In this document: in pieces, positions 34,360-46,609 of the stretch
How the letters are laid out: each line of letters opens with the position of its first letter
Numbering within the stretch: the first letter of the stretch is position 1
NCBI GenBank assembly: GCA_037957365.1
Contig: JARHVA010004907.1
Coordinates: 635,001-699,000 of the forward strand
Length of the DNA: 64,000 nucleotides
Direction of reading: 5' to 3'
Source of the DNA: Torreya grandis
Taxonomy: Eukaryota > Streptophyta > Pinopsida > Cupressales > Taxaceae
Position numbers and translations under genes: made by a program
Notes under the pieces: generated by a model
The model's input: the letters and a program-made list of their open reading frames with translations, nothing else
The model's database searches: none
Told to the model about the DNA's origin: nothing

Positions 34360-35110
34360 TATTATATGTTGAATAAGGGAGTAGTCTACCAAAATAACAA
34401 TAAAGTAATATACCTCAAGTGTCTGTCAAAAGAGGAGGTAAAGGAGGTCATGACTAACTTTCATGAAAATTTGGGTAGTGGTCACCCCTTAGGAACAATA
34501 ATGGCCTATAAAATTTTATGAGTTGGGTATTATTATCCCACCATCTTAAAATATATGCACACACATATTCAGACCTACCACAAGTGCTAAAGTTTTTCAA
34601 ATAAGGAATTCTATGTAATGATTCCCCTTCAACATATAATATAAGAACATCCTTTTACTCAATGGGAACTCAACTTCATATGGGTCATCAACTAGCCATA
34701 ATTTTATACTCAAAAAAAGCTAATTAATGCACACAATAGGTGGAGGTAGTAGCCACTAGGAATAACATAGCAAAGGAAGTGATCAAGTTCCTTGAAGATA
34801 GAATAACTACATGGTTTAGCACACCAATTTCACTATTTTTTTATAATAGGCTTGTCTTATCATTAACTAAACTCACTAAATGGACCTACGATAATGGTGT
34901 CACTTTGAATTTCTCATAAAACTATTATTCATAGGGAAACATGTTGGTTGAGTTGACTAATAAAAACATAATGGATGAAATTAATAGGTTTTTTGAGAAG
35001 TGACCTAGATATTAACACTTGATGCTTAAGTACACACTCTAGCTTAATCACACTAGATACAAATGGGCCCTCAAATGTTCACCTTTACTACTAATATAAA
35101 TCCTAGAGCC
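34360..35110 (+). pseudogene. E4 integrase (N-terminal and partial core)
   Basis: The frame reads LNKGVVYQNNN, VIYLKCLSKEEVKEVMTNFHENLGSGHPL (His residues of the H2C2 finger), VGYYYPTILKYMHTHIQTYHKC (one Cys of the CxxC pair visible), then FTQWELNFIWVIN, where the first catalytic Asp of the W-GLDFIG block is not conserved. The rest of the core is fragmentary (LGITxQRK, FLEDRITTW). Gypsy integrase assignment is clear, but the catalytic residues are not. Confidence 0.7.
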
Positions 35111-35822
35111 AATATTCTTGGTAACCCTCTAATTTACCATGTATAATTTCATGTAATAATACATGGGTAATGATGGGAAAGTAGTTCAAGACTATGGGAT
35201 ATTGTTCAGATGGAAGATGCACAATAAGAATCCCTATAAATTTTCAAAAACCATCAAGATATTATCAAGATATTTTTGATAAGAAGGAAAAATCTAAATC
35301 CTTCAAAATATCAGATTTGGTCTTATTATGAGATTAATCTCATGAAAATAAGGGCCAATTCTAAAAGCTATACCCTCTTTAGATTATCCCGTATTAGATT
35401 ATTGATTTGTTGGGGTAGAATGATTTTAGGTTAAAATAACTATAAGGAAGAAATATATATTTACTTATGAATGGACAATTCTTAAATCATTACTTCTTGG
35501 TTGCACCATCTACATTTAACTCAAAGTAATCCTCTCGGTAGAGTGAATTGATGTTATAATTATATTTTAGGGGTAGAGTAATTTTAGATTAGTTTGATTT
35601 ATGTTGTGTGTTTATTTTATGGTCATTCTCACTTTGTTACTTTATTTTTCCATTGTTCTTATTATGTTTTCCTTTAGTTTCCATCCTCATAGAAGTTGTT
35701 TCCTAAACCTTACAAGTGAGACTATGGTCATATAAAATAGAAAAGAAGTAATTAGTAAGATAAGGTTGGAATTGAGTATTATTCCCCATATTAACTGTTT
35801 GGTCCCCTTGACAGTTGGAAAA
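35111..35822. other. E4 tail up to the E5 LTR
   Basis: About 700 bp AT-rich, presumably the integrase C-terminal region and 3' spacer of E4. No motif was recognised. Confidence 0.35.
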
Positions 35823-38039
35823 TTTAACAACCACACTAGGTTTTACCAGAATAGAGTAAAATTTTTTAAATTAATTACACATATTCATCTAATAGATTTT
35901 AGCAAAAAAATCTAAATAAGTGATCTTTAACTAAATTTATTACTTTAATTAACCCCACAAGGTTTATACTTAATCCATTTAGATAATGATCACCATGAAA
36001 AATATATAATAATTCATGAACAATGTTGAAATAACAATAAAGATAACATTTATTTTATTAAATTAATAATATAATTTCAGCTACGACTGATACAACATTA
36101 TAGCCACTATTTTAGATGTAAAAATGAATAAGTAGTATAGTTATAGTAATAAATAATGTCTCAAATAATAATAATAATAATATGATTAAAAATTCCATAG
36201 AACATGAGTCTCCATGACTTAAGTATCTACCTGTATTCTCAAGTATTGTCTCTAGTGTAGTACTACTATAGGGAGGGAGAGCATCATCTGAGTGATTTTA
36301 CACATTAAACATAGATCATTAATCCCCTGCAGTATCTCCCAACAAGGGAATGGACCTCCCTTGATGGATGGGTAGATAATGATGGTGCAGGAATCCAGAG
36401 TGACAAACTATCACCCGTGTGCTATAAGATATCTAATACATGATGTGTACCATAAATAAATCTATTTTAACATGATATCATATAAACATGTAAACTATAT
36501 CAAAAATATGAAATGATAATATTTAACTATAAACATTACTTTAGCCAAAGTTTTCAAATAGTTAATGATCTCTAGGATTAATCAATTTTATACACACCAC
36601 TCAATCAAATTACACCTCATCTTGCATTGATGGTGATAATTAAACTAGTGAACTCCATCCATTACTTATTTAGTATCATAAATGAGACATTTGGTTATAT
36701 TATATAATAATATATAAACCAATAGATTCAATCAGAATATAACCTATTAGTAGATATAAATATGCTAAGTATATAAATGTTAAATACATACATTTAATCC
36801 ATCAAATATAATGCAATGAATCTAATATTATCTAGTTTATTACAGAATCATAAATAGAAGCATAAGCAATCTTTAATATAAATGTACCATCTAGGTAAGA
36901 ATTATATATTCCATATATATAAAAAATCTAGTGATAAAATATCTTAATAAGATCTATATTTAAACAATTAAATACCTTATTTTAATTTTTCATCTAAACA
37001 TTAATTACATAACAAAGCACCCATTTTACCCTAATGTTTAATAATGTTTACCAACATACAATAAGTTGCATATATTTATATATGATATATCCATTCTTAT
37101 ATTTATTACACTATCACCAAATCATATGTTTATACCATGTATATATGTATTATTTTTAAACTCTCAAGTATACATATAACTTTTTATACATTCATATCTA
37201 AGGATGTATAGGTTACACTCTAAGTAGACAATACACTATCCAAAATCTTAGAGTGTCTCGTATACTCTCAATATACATTCAAGCTACAATAAATTGTTTA
37301 AATACCTTTAAAATACCAAATAATTCTCAATTTAATTATTTTGACTAAAAATGCATAGAATGTATGTGATTTACAATTTGAACATAACCAAACAATGATA
37401 TACCAATTCCATTATTTAAAAATACATAAATCACTCAATTCATAGTACTATTCAAATTATTTGCATATAAGATGATCAAATATTTTATACTCAATTGATT
37501 ATATCTAAACATTAAGAATTTTGTGATTATATAACTAGGACCTATCATTTACATAGTCCATAAGATATTACATAAAAGGTTCAATTGATAATATTATAAC
37601 TTGGTCTTACTTATTATATTGTCCAAATCATATTGGATAAATATGAAGCAATCCATATATACCTATTAATATTGATAATTAATCCTTTGTCTAAGATTTG
37701 TAATTGCCTCATTCAAGTAATTATACAAACAAATGCCTAGACATATAACATAAACTTGGTCAAATAATTTTTCACTTTTTATATATAAACCTATGCATAA
37801 ATCCAAACACATAGACCACTATTTATACTTATACCCAATGAATTATCTATCGTTGGTGTCATCACTTGGTTCAAGACTTTATATGTGTATGGCTTGACTA
37901 AAATTAACCCCAGTTTTGTATATATATAATTATGTATGTTATAGGATTTTGATAACTAAAACTGAGTATATATCCCTTACCCATAATTAATAAATCCATT
38001 CAAACCAAAACATAGAATTTTATTCTAAATCCTTATCCT

Positions 38040-38043
<4 letters not shown>

Positions 38044-38122
<79 letters not shown>

Positions 38123-38188
38123 CCTTAAATTATTTATAAACCTAATACACATAAATTTCATTAAATATATATATATATGTATGTGCGC

Positions 38189-38272
<84 letters not shown>

Positions 38273-38293
38273 TTGTGTGTGTGTATACTTATG

Positions 38294-38328
<35 letters not shown>

Positions 38329-38375
38329 ATATATAAACCATCAATAATTAATCCTAAGTATACACACACACACAT

Positions 38376-38426
<51 letters not shown>

Positions 38427-38427
38427 C
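38044..38427. repeat. Compound (TA)n(CA)n...(GT)n(TA)n microsatellite
   Basis: TA run 38044-38080, CA run 38081-38111, TA, a 40-bp unique gap, TA, GCGCGC, a GT run of more than 100 bp broken by ATGTATGT, TA 38295-38324, then CA and CATA words to 38400 and TA to 38420. The TA-CA block is the reverse complement of the GT-TA block, so the locus can fold into a long hairpin. CA/GT and GCGCGC steps favour Z-DNA. Confidence 0.95.
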
Positions 38428-38616
38428 AATTTCTTACATATTCAAATTTGTTATAAAAACATATAACATATTTACCCAGATTCTTGGTTAGGTATAGGTA
38501 TATATATTGTTGAATCCCACATAACCCATACATAATTTTATTTATGTTTGTTCATTAAAGCTTATGTCCCTAAACCGGTTCGAGAACAAAAATTGAGTCC
38601 AAGGCTCTACCCAGTC

Positions 38617-38628
38617 TATTTATAAATA
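38617..38628 (-). promoter_or_regulatory. Candidate TATA box of E5 LTR
   Basis: The minus strand reads GGGTATTTATAAATAGACTGG. Its position inside the long LTR and orientation match the element. The matching part of the other LTR is off window. Confidence 0.5.
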
Positions 38629-40132
38629 CCCTTTAAATGAAATAACCATACCATGAATTCATAAGATTTACCCATTGAAAAGGAAATAGTACAAAGCTTT
38701 CATAGAGATAATATAATCATGGCAAAAAATCCTACATCTCTAACCATTCCACCTAGGGTTAATTTGTGTTGGATGTAGTGTTCTATGGATGGTCAAGCCA
38801 TCCATAGGGCCTTACATTCAACTCATAATTTTTAAAATTTCAAAAAAAATTGAACCCAATAAACCCTTTATCATTTATTTTCGAAAAATCCATTTAACTA
38901 TAAAAAAAGAATTTAAATTACATCACCAACCTATAAATGATGATTATAATGCCAAGGAAGCCAAATTTATCTTCACTCCTTAGCTTGAATACCCTTTGTT
39001 CTACTTTTTCCTACTACACCCATGTATGTCATGTCTTCATAGGCCTCCTTCCCTTCTCTTTTATTATTATTCATGCCCTTAATTGCCACCAATTTATCCC
39101 CTTTACTCGGTAGACAAATAATGACTAAAACTATGCATGCCATGAATAACTCAATAGAACTCAACAAATCTATAGTCCACCACCATTTTCTCATGCAACC
39201 AAACTCCAAACTTGCATAATGGTTTGGATCAAAATGATTTTTAACTCGAGTCAATGATATATTATAAACCCTAATCATATCAAAAAAATTATTGATTAGT
39301 ATAATAATAATTTTATGCATGTAGTTTGACTTTACCAATACAAACATTGGCTTTCCATAGTTTCCATGAAAATCAACTTTATAAAAAGTCTTGAAACATT
39401 ATAATATCATGAAATATCAACTAAGTAACCAGTATAGTTAACATAATGACAAATTATCTATGCATTCAACTTTTAAATTAGAAGTTAACTTCTTATTTTA
39501 AAAAAATAACCATAGACTTTAGTTAAGATTCATCAAACACAATGATGCCTATCTAATTGTTAAACAATGTAATTATCTATAACACTTTGCATAGTATTTT
39601 ATGTATTACCTAAGCACTAATCTTAAGTCAATAACATTAATTTCATTTTATCATACCAACCTAGGGTCATTCATTAATTCCTAACAAAGAACTTATAACT
39701 TGTTAATGTCTTATTACAAGTTAATGAAACTATTATAAATGATAATAGTAACCTTATAAACATAATTAGTCACTTAATATACTGATCAATCTAAGTAATA
39801 TAATATGTTTATTACTACAACAAATAATATAGACAAAACACTATTAATAAAAACATTTAAATATGTACAATACAATGGTAAGTCACTATAAAATAGGTAT
39901 ATATTCATTCAAAAAACTAAGAAATAACATCAACATCTATTTAATGTAGTGGACAACTAGATTAGTGAAATTATGCAATCAAACAACATGATCAAATAAC
40001 AACAATGAGCTCACATCAAACACACATAACAGTGAATCAAAACATACCAAAATTATCTAACTCAAACAATAATCACAAAACATGTTATTATACTATGGTG
40101 TGTGTGTGGGTTTCCAATTTTTATGTTTTTCA

Positions 40133-40143
40133 TCCCCCAACAC
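40133..40143 (-). promoter_or_regulatory. Candidate E5 polypurine tract
   Basis: The minus strand reads GGTGTTGGGGGA before TGAAAAACAT. It lies about 430 bp after the chromodomain end, a normal place for a PPT. Confidence 0.5.
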
Positions 40144-40559
40144 CTCCATATACACCATCCTCTTTTATGATGCCTTCATTTCATAACATTATTAAGGATA
40201 GTTCTTTCCTACATCCACCCCATAATAATGAAGGTAGTTGGCCTGAAACATTATGGAATCCATAAAATATTGTTGTATAACTAACAAACATGATCATCAA
40301 GTACAAAATGTGAAAGTAAAACTATCTCATATCAAATCAAATATGTAAATTAAGAAACATATAACTATCCCATAATTAGCATATGACATAAATCTTAATT
40401 AAATAGTAGTTACTCAACTGAAAACCATAATAATTCATGGATTAAATAAGTTATTAAACTTAGAGATAAATAGGGATGTGATATCCTTACCCTTAAAGAT
40501 GACCATCATCCTGATGACACTTATTCAAACATTCAGCATAAAATAATATATTATAGAGC
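40133..40559 (-). other. E5 3' untranslated segment
   Basis: About 430 bp between the chromodomain stop and the PPT with no recognised motif. Confidence 0.4.
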
Positions 40560-41497
40560 AACATATCAAGCAAACAAATGTGGAAACAACCTATAAAACT
40601 CATCATAATCCTCCAAAGTGGTACTATCTTAAAAATATTAATCATAATGGGCCTTGCACTATGACACTTCTCTATTATGTAAACTAATTTTACAAGTGTT
40701 AATTATTCTAATTGGTTCTACCATGACCATCCTAGGATCTAGAACCTACAAAGCATTCCAATCCAACACATCTTAAAGGATCAACAAAATAATTTTTAAG
40801 ATAAGACATATGGAAAACATTATGCAAAATAGCTAGAGATGGTGAAATGTGAGCTATATGCTACAGGATTGACCACTTCCAAAACCTTGAAGGGTCCCAC
40901 ATGTCTTAGTGAAAGTTTCATTGACTTCTCAAATTTAATCAAGATTTTTTTAGGCTTAATCCGTAGAAACACTTTATCACTTATACAAAATAACCTTGAT
41001 GTTTTCTTCAAATTAAGCATAACTTTTATGTATATCATTGGCTTCAGCCAACCTCTACCATATTATCCTAACTTGATCTTCCATTTCTAAATTCATCTCA
41101 AGTCTAAAGACTACCCTATCTTCTAACTTGTCCTAATTAATTGGTGTTCTACACCTTTTTTAAAATGCCTCAAATAGATCTATCTTCAACAATGATTGGT
41201 ATGAGTTTTTTTATTTTCTAGTTGAGAAAAAATAATTTGTAATAGGTGAAAGTAATACTAAAATTACTGCGTACCCAAAACTAAATTTAGAGTCAACCAA
41301 AATCTATAAGTCATCCCCAAATATCAATTTGAAATGATATTTTATATAAAACCATGCAATTGATACACCTCCTTCATGAATTATTTGTAAGCATAGGTGC
41401 ATCATCTATCAAGTTGCTTAGTATGAAGTGGGATATCTTGGTTAATTTTTCAACTATAACCTAGATCATATCATGTTAGTTGTATGATAATGACAAT
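40560..41497 (-). pseudogene. E5 integrase C-terminal part and chromodomain
   Basis: It starts at the E2 junction inside the core: VIVEKLTKISHFI (about 41430-41470), INCMVL/KISFQIDIWG pieces, then EDRVVFRLEMNLEMEDQVRII, and an open run 41038-40820 with ISDKVFLRIKPKK, KSMKLSLRHVGPFKVLE and PVAY, the GPF/Y module of gypsy integrases. After HNVFHMSYLKNYFVDP comes a degenerate chromodomain ending TLEDYDEFYRLFPHLFA- near 40565 (family pattern TWExExxMxxxYPxLF). The H2C2 finger and the first catalytic Asp are missing because of the deletion at the E2 boundary. Confidence 0.82.
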
Positions 41498-42021
41498 TAT
41501 TTCTCTCAATTTTAGTTTATTTTCTAGTTAAAAAATAAATAATAAACTAAATATAGGTATGGTAGAAGAACATGTTTATTTGTACACATGTGATCCAGAT
41601 GGTTTTGAAGATCTCTTTATCTTGGGAAGAATGAACTATAGATAAGAAAGCACTAATGCAAAGGGGTTTTTAGATGGATAGCAAGGTGGATTGCCTAGCT
41701 TAAGCTAGATCTAAGAAGCATGAGCTTAGTAGGAGACTATCAATCCATTCTCTTAAAACATTTAAGTTGAAATAAATAAAGATAAAATGCTTGCATCAAA
41801 TAATAGAAAAGACTAAAAAAGGAATGCAAGAAGAAATAAATTATTGATAAAAGAAATAAAATAGACTAATTATAATAGATATTAGGTCAATACTAATGCT
41901 AATTAGGTCAGGTTGGGTTCAAAAAATTATGCAGGGGTCTATGAATAGGAAGAAACATAGAAAACTAGATTTGGTTTAGGGTAGGTAGGCAAAAATAACT
42001 TATTGTTATTTCCTACTATAG

Positions 42022-42112
42022 TGACCATTTGTAGTCAAGGTAACCATCGATCACTAAGGTGACCATCGATAGTTGGGTGACATTTGGTGGTTTGGGTAAC
42101 CATCAGTGGTTG
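42022..42112. repeat. Dyad-motif array, E2 3' LTR downstream side
   Basis: Degenerate copies such as GTGACCATCGATAGTTGGG and GTAACCATCAGTGGTTG, equivalent to 8044-8160 in E1. Confidence 0.75.
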
Positions 42113-42508
42113 TTATGGGTTCTAAAATTATTCATAAAATCATCTATATAATGGGTCAATAAGTATGTTAGATAACTAGGTAAGGTTAGGGGGATAGAAG
42201 AGGTGATGTAAAAGGGTTTCATTCAAGTAGAAATGTTAGAAACCAAGTAAACAAAACTTGTAAACTATAAATGTACTTAACTGGTTGTTTAATAGTTGGT
42301 AGTTGATCTAGAGTGTTTTTTGTAGAGTAAAATTAATTTGTTTGAAGAATAATTTGGGTAGAGGTTTAGGTCTCTATCATGGTTTCTAACTTATTGAAGG
42401 GAAAACCTGCAAAGAATTTTGATAGATCATGATGACTGTTGGTTGTTTGACTACTTTATTACTAAAAATGGATAGATGAATGGATATTTTTTCACTTCTT
42501 TTTTCCCT

Positions 42509-42517
42509 CCTTTTATA
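42509..42517 (-). promoter_or_regulatory. TATA box of E2 3' LTR
   Basis: The minus strand reads ACCTATAAAAGGAGGG, matching E1. The equivalent in the E2 5' LTR lies in the deleted part, so E2 has no 5' promoter of its own. Confidence 0.7.
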
Positions 42518-42671
42518 GGTAAAGAGAGATGGATGTAGAAGGTCTAGAAGTGGTGAAACTTGTTACACAGATTTACTTCTTAATGTATTATCTTGTTTCA
42601 TTAATTAATTTATGATGTGCTTGTATTCATACACAAACTGATTTTGAGTGCTCAAGTGATAGGGACTTGAC

Positions 42672-42722
42672 CATTGGTGATCATAGTGATCATTAGTGAT
42701 CACTATGACCATCAATGGTTGA
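42672..42722. repeat. Dyad-motif cluster, E2 3' LTR U3 side
   Basis: Contains GACCATTGGTGATC, GTGATCATTAGTGATCAC and TGACCATCAATGGTTG, equivalent to 7438-7492. Confidence 0.75.
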
Positions 42723-42879
42723 GTGTTGAAAGTCAAGTTGGGTAAAAAGGGTAGGTTAGTGAGTTGGTTTAGCTAGTTATCTAACCTAACTCAGGGTCAT
42801 GGTTAGAGGCTAGGTAATGGTCTGATCTATGGATGTTTTGACATCTAGAACCATCATGTGTGGTTTTTTAGTGTCTATA

Positions 42880-42896
42880 TTTTTCCCCATTTTGTT
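42880..42896 (-). promoter_or_regulatory. E2 polypurine tract
   Basis: The minus strand reads AACAAAATGGGGAAAAA immediately before the 3' LTR start. Confidence 0.8.
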
Positions 42897-43540
42897 ATGA
42901 AATTTGTGTCAACAAGCTATAAAACAAAAATAGATTATGGTTCAAAGGTATAGTTTCCCTAATCATGGGAAGAGGTGTTCCCCCTCAAACCAAGATTTGA
43001 TGAGGTGAAACTAAATTAGGTGTAGGTTTGATAAGTGGTTTTTGGTGAGTGATGAGGTTGGTGACAAAAGGGTTGGGGCCTTTAAAGCACAAACATGTGA
43101 ATAAAATGTGACTAAGTGTGTTAGCTGAGATCATGCATAGATTAAGTTACCATGGTTGGTAAAAATAAAGGTTAGTTCTAGAAGGACTGGTGACAAGCTA
43201 ATCAAGCCACAGTGTTAGGCATAACTAATTAGGTTATTCCTATCAAGTATCCTAGATAGGGTTAGTTTTCTTGTAGGTATACAATGTAGGAAGTGATCCT
43301 AGGAAAAATACAAATAGTTTGATATATACTAGGTGATGCAAATTCAAATGTTCAATATGGTAATTTGGTTGATGCATTCAAAAGGACTAATGCAGGGTCA
43401 TCATAAAATATGTGATAGTTTGGGCCAAAATGGTCAACATGTAGGTGGACATGGTTGGGATGGTAAGTGGAGAAGGTGGTCTCTAAAATGTGGAACTAAG
43501 GTGTTGGTGCCAAAAATGTTTAAAAAGTGGAGATCCTTAC

Positions 43541-43603
43541 CATCGATGGTCAGGGCTCTCAAAATTGACTGCTAATGGTCACCCTGACCATCAATGATCA
43601 AGG
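43541..43603. repeat. Internal dyad-motif cluster at replacement boundary
   Basis: TTACCATCGATGGTCAGG, then CTAATGGTCACCCTGACCATCAATGATCAAG. This LTR-type motif occurs here inside the element, at the boundary where E2 stops matching E1. Confidence 0.75.
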
Positions 43604-44410
43604 GAAAACCCTAAAAGTGTAGAGGATAAAAAGTGAAAAAGAGTTATCATTTTCACTATTATTCTTTTGACTCTCATGCATCTACAACTTTTGAATTTTG
43701 TCATGAGAGTGATGACAAGGTAGTGGTTGATTGGTTAATTGGGGTTTGTGTTGGTCTAGCATGGGATCAAGGATGTAGGGTGGATAGGAGCACAGTCAAG
43801 TAGTGGGACCCAAGATTCCTCCTCAATGATTGTTGAGAAATGAGGTAGGGGCTATACTAAATTGATAGATTAGTTTGATTTGGTCATTTTTATTCAATTA
43901 TGTTGATTTGTGATTAGTTTGGGGGAGGTTTAGGGTTTTGACCTATTTTTATGTTTTATGTTGTTATTTTTAAAATTTGTGGGTTAAAATTAAAATAAGG
44001 AAGGTATGTATGTTGGGGGTAGGGTATAGGACATAGTTAGCTTAATTAGTTATTGGAAAGGGGTGGTTTGGGTTGGGTTTAGGTAAGTAAGGTTAGGGGT
44101 TTTACTCTCAGTAGTCACACATAGTGATTATTAGTAGTCATACTCAACCATCGATGATCATGGTTGACCATCTATGGTCAAAGAATAGAGGCCAAATGGA
44201 CAACTGATCATTAGTGGTCTTAGTGACCATTAATGGTCAATTAAATGGTTAGGTGTTTTGGATAAAAGGTGAAGGAAATAGGTGAGCTTCAAATGTTTTA
44301 GAATGCAAAGTTTATCTTGGGTGTAGGGTAGGTTAGAAAAAAGAGGTTGATGTAGTTTAAATGAGGGGAAATAGGTGTTTGTAGGTAGCTATGTGTTTTC
44401 CAAGAAAAAA
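43565..44410. other. E2 segment replacing the PMD core
   Basis: About 845 bp with no match to E1 20100-21010, which lies at the same place. It has no recognised coding motif on either strand and contains G-rich stretches (TTGGGGGTAGGG, GGGTTGGGTTTAGG) and dyad motifs at both sides. It could be a capture from another element, a solo insertion, or an alternative ancestral spacer. Confidence 0.6.
44110..44252. repeat. Second internal dyad-motif cluster
   Basis: About six degenerate copies, including CAACCATCGATGATCATGG, TTGACCATCTATGGTCAA and GTGACCATTAATGGTCAA. Confidence 0.75.
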
Positions 44411-44960
44411 AAGGTTAATTCTAGGTATATTCTTGAGGTATAGGCAAGAGGATGCTTGGTTTTTTCTTTTATAACCACATCTAGTGGAGGTGATTATTGA
44501 TTTTGAAGAGTTGCCTACCAAAGTAGAGATTGATGATGTAAGTTTTTTTATGGCTATGCAACATGGTATTAGGCCCTTTATGTAATGGCAAATTTTGGAT
44601 GGGATGATGGGGGGATATAGCCCATAGATGTAGACCTAGTTGGTGGGGTCCATAGGTACAAGTATAAGGAGGTTGCCCTAATAGATGGGTAGGAGTGGCA
44701 TTAGCCACTATACAAGCATAGGTCATAGCTTTATAGTGGTAGGTGGCCACATTATAGGTCCAAGTTGTGACATTACAAGGTTAACTAGCCATGATGATAG
44801 GTGAGAGGGACCAAGCTAGGACTTATTAGCCTTGGTCACCCAAGAGAGAGACTCCATGAGATAGACTAGAGGAGGAGCTAAAACATTATCAAGACCATCA
44901 AATATCATCCCCATAGAACATTAATTGGTTATAGTTGAGGAATTACATTATTATGAGGCC
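44411..44960 (+). pseudogene. E2 remnant of the antisense PMD gene (C-terminal part)
   Basis: The plus strand (antisense to E2 pol) reads LRYRQEDAWFF, then EELPTKVEIDDVSF, GWDDGG-like residues at about 44590-44620 and MIGERDQART near 44790-44830, matching the C-terminal end of the E1 PMD gene. The PMD core upstream is absent. This shows that the antisense gene was part of the family before E1 and E2 diverged. Confidence 0.65.
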
Positions 44961-45179
44961 ATAATTTTGACACATTATCTAGAGGAGCCCTGATGGGGCA
45001 AGCACAGAGCTAGCTTGGCAAGGGTACAGGTGTAGTGACTATGGATCAGTGGGATACTTTGGTGGGTAGATAGGTAATAACCTCAAGGGGGTAGGCACTA
45101 GATGGTGGTGGTTCCCTAGGGGCATAGGAGATGATATTATATGTATAGATGTGGATGATTTTAATACTATCTAGTAAGT

Positions 45180-45545
45180 TGATACAGTAAGAAGTATATT
45201 TTTAAGAGAGAGATGCACATGATTATATGTACTATTTACATGTTGATGAGATATGATGTATATGATATGATGATGATATATAGATTTGACTTTATTATTC
45301 ATGGTTCATGGTTCATGATTCATGGTTTTGATGTTCATATGTTTATTATGATGATGCTTATGAGATGTGGACTCATTAGCTTAGGCATGTGATGATTATG
45401 GATGATGTTTATGATGAATGGTTATACATGATTATGATGTGATGCTTTGTTTTATGCATGGTTATGATTTTTTTATGATGTGATGTTTATGGTTTTATTA
45501 ATATTTATATTTATTTTGTTGATGATAACACATAAAGTAAGTTAG
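45180..45545. repeat. ATGATG/GGTTTATG low-complexity tract
   Basis: Reverse-complement counterpart of the CATAACC tract in E1 (18836-19262), including GGTTCATGGTTCATGATTCATGG. Confidence 0.7.
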
Positions 45546-46098
45546 ATAGAAAACCAGGTGTGGGAAAAGAAATAAAATGCATGAGACATATGTCTAAGTG
45601 AATACATAAACAAATTAGGAGAGGATAAGGAAAAGGCATGATGCATATTCATTATTTAAGTACTATAAAAAATAAATTTAGATTACCTTGAGGAATATAA
45701 TCCTTTTGAATGCTTTACATTATCATGCATTGGGTGACAAAAATGTGTCTTGATCACATCATGTCAAGTATGTTATGAATCCCTTGATTTGTAGATGGTA
45801 CAAAGGGGAGATAGGTGATAGGTGGTGTGAAGGGTAGTGTAACCTCTTAAGGGTTATTTTTCCCTTTCTATAGGTGACCTAAGAACCATAATAGATATTC
45901 CATGTCTTAATGGAAGGTGTAGACTAATCAATGAAATAATTCTATTGATGTTATATATAAAAGCTGATTGTAGATTTCTTAGGATAGCTTGTGTTGATTT
46001 TGATATAATATCCTTTGTTTCTTTTGTTTTAATAGGGTTACTAATTTTATCAACATAGGAAGATTCAAATGATTGATTTTGATAAAATTGACTTAGCC

Positions 46099-46171
46099 AT
46101 CCTTCAAGGGAGTGGTCTAAACTTGGGTTTGTTCATTTTGGTAGTTGTCCTTCAAGGGAGCAATTTGTATG

Positions 46172-46226
<55 letters not shown>
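46099..46226. repeat. Two CTCCCTTGAAGGAT repeats and a (TA)n microsatellite
   Basis: ATCCTTCAAGGGAG at 46099 and GTCCTTCAAGGGAG at 46147, then a TA run at about 46172-46226. In E1 a third repeat copy occupies this side. Confidence 0.8.
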
Positions 46227-46609
46227 TTGATCCAAGTGATATTTTGGTATCACAATTATTTTGAAGCTATGTTAGACATGGACAAGTCTATATAGGATTG
46301 AAGTTTTACCTTTATAATGAAAAAAAATAGAGCACAAAAAGGTTAATGATAGGTAAAAGGGGTGGTTTTGAGAGACTATGACCATGAGATTATGTCTAAT
46401 TAGGGACAAAAACTATCCATGAGAACCATGCCATGGGTAGAGTCATGATACCCACATATAGGATTAGGCTATGACTATGATGGTTAATCATATGGTTCTA
46501 TGTTTTAATCAGTTGTCCTCAAAGGGATATGATAAAGGTGTGAGGAAGGTGAGAATATTATAAATCAAAGGACAAGCTAAGTTAGACAAAAGGTGAGTTT
46601 GATCCTTTC

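Larger units (their letters stand above)
29500..35822 (+). mobile_element. E4: decayed gypsy retrotransposon, interrupted by E5
   Basis: Plus-strand remnants in the order gag knuckle, protease, RT, RNase H, integrase. The RT/RNase H/integrase wording differs from E1, E2 and E3, so it is a separate family. No LTR, PBS or TSD was found. The left limit is a guess; the right limit is where the E5 LTR begins at 35823. The remainder of E4 may lie beyond E5, outside the window. Confidence 0.7.
35823..40132 (-). repeat. E5 3' LTR (about 4.3 kb)
   Basis: The end (minus) ...GTGGTTGTTAAA at 35823 matches the end of the other LTR at 62918 (GGGGTTGTTATA). The start is inferred at 40132 (minus TGAAAAACAT), directly after the PPT-like GTTGGGGGA. 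A minus-strand TATA box lies at 38617-38628 and a large compound microsatellite at 38044-38427. Only about 1.1 kb can be checked against the other LTR inside the window, so the upper limit is an inference. Confidence 0.65.
41498..42879 (-). repeat. E2 3' LTR
   Basis: On the minus strand it starts TATAGACACTAAAAAACC at 42879 and ends GAGAGAAATA at 41498, aligning with both E1 LTRs. It carries dyad clusters at 42672-42722 and 42022-42112 and a TATA box at about 42509-42517. Confidence 0.9.
42897..46609 (-). other. E2 long 3' spacer
   Basis: Counterpart of E1 17757-21663. It aligns with E1 at both ends, but the middle (about 43565-44410) is unrelated to the PMD core found in E1. It holds a low-complexity tract, a TA microsatellite and two of the CTCCCTTGAAGGATAG repeats. 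Confidence 0.7.

Noticed and set aside
38033..38466. Open frames on both strands through the microsatellite (His/Thr- and Val/Cys-type repeats)
   Set aside because: They are translations of CA/GT and TA dinucleotide runs, not genes.
35823..40132. Solo LTR interpretation of the E5 LTR
   Set aside because: A PPT-like tract, chromodomain and integrase of matching orientation follow directly, and the second LTR with PBS lies at 62900 onward.
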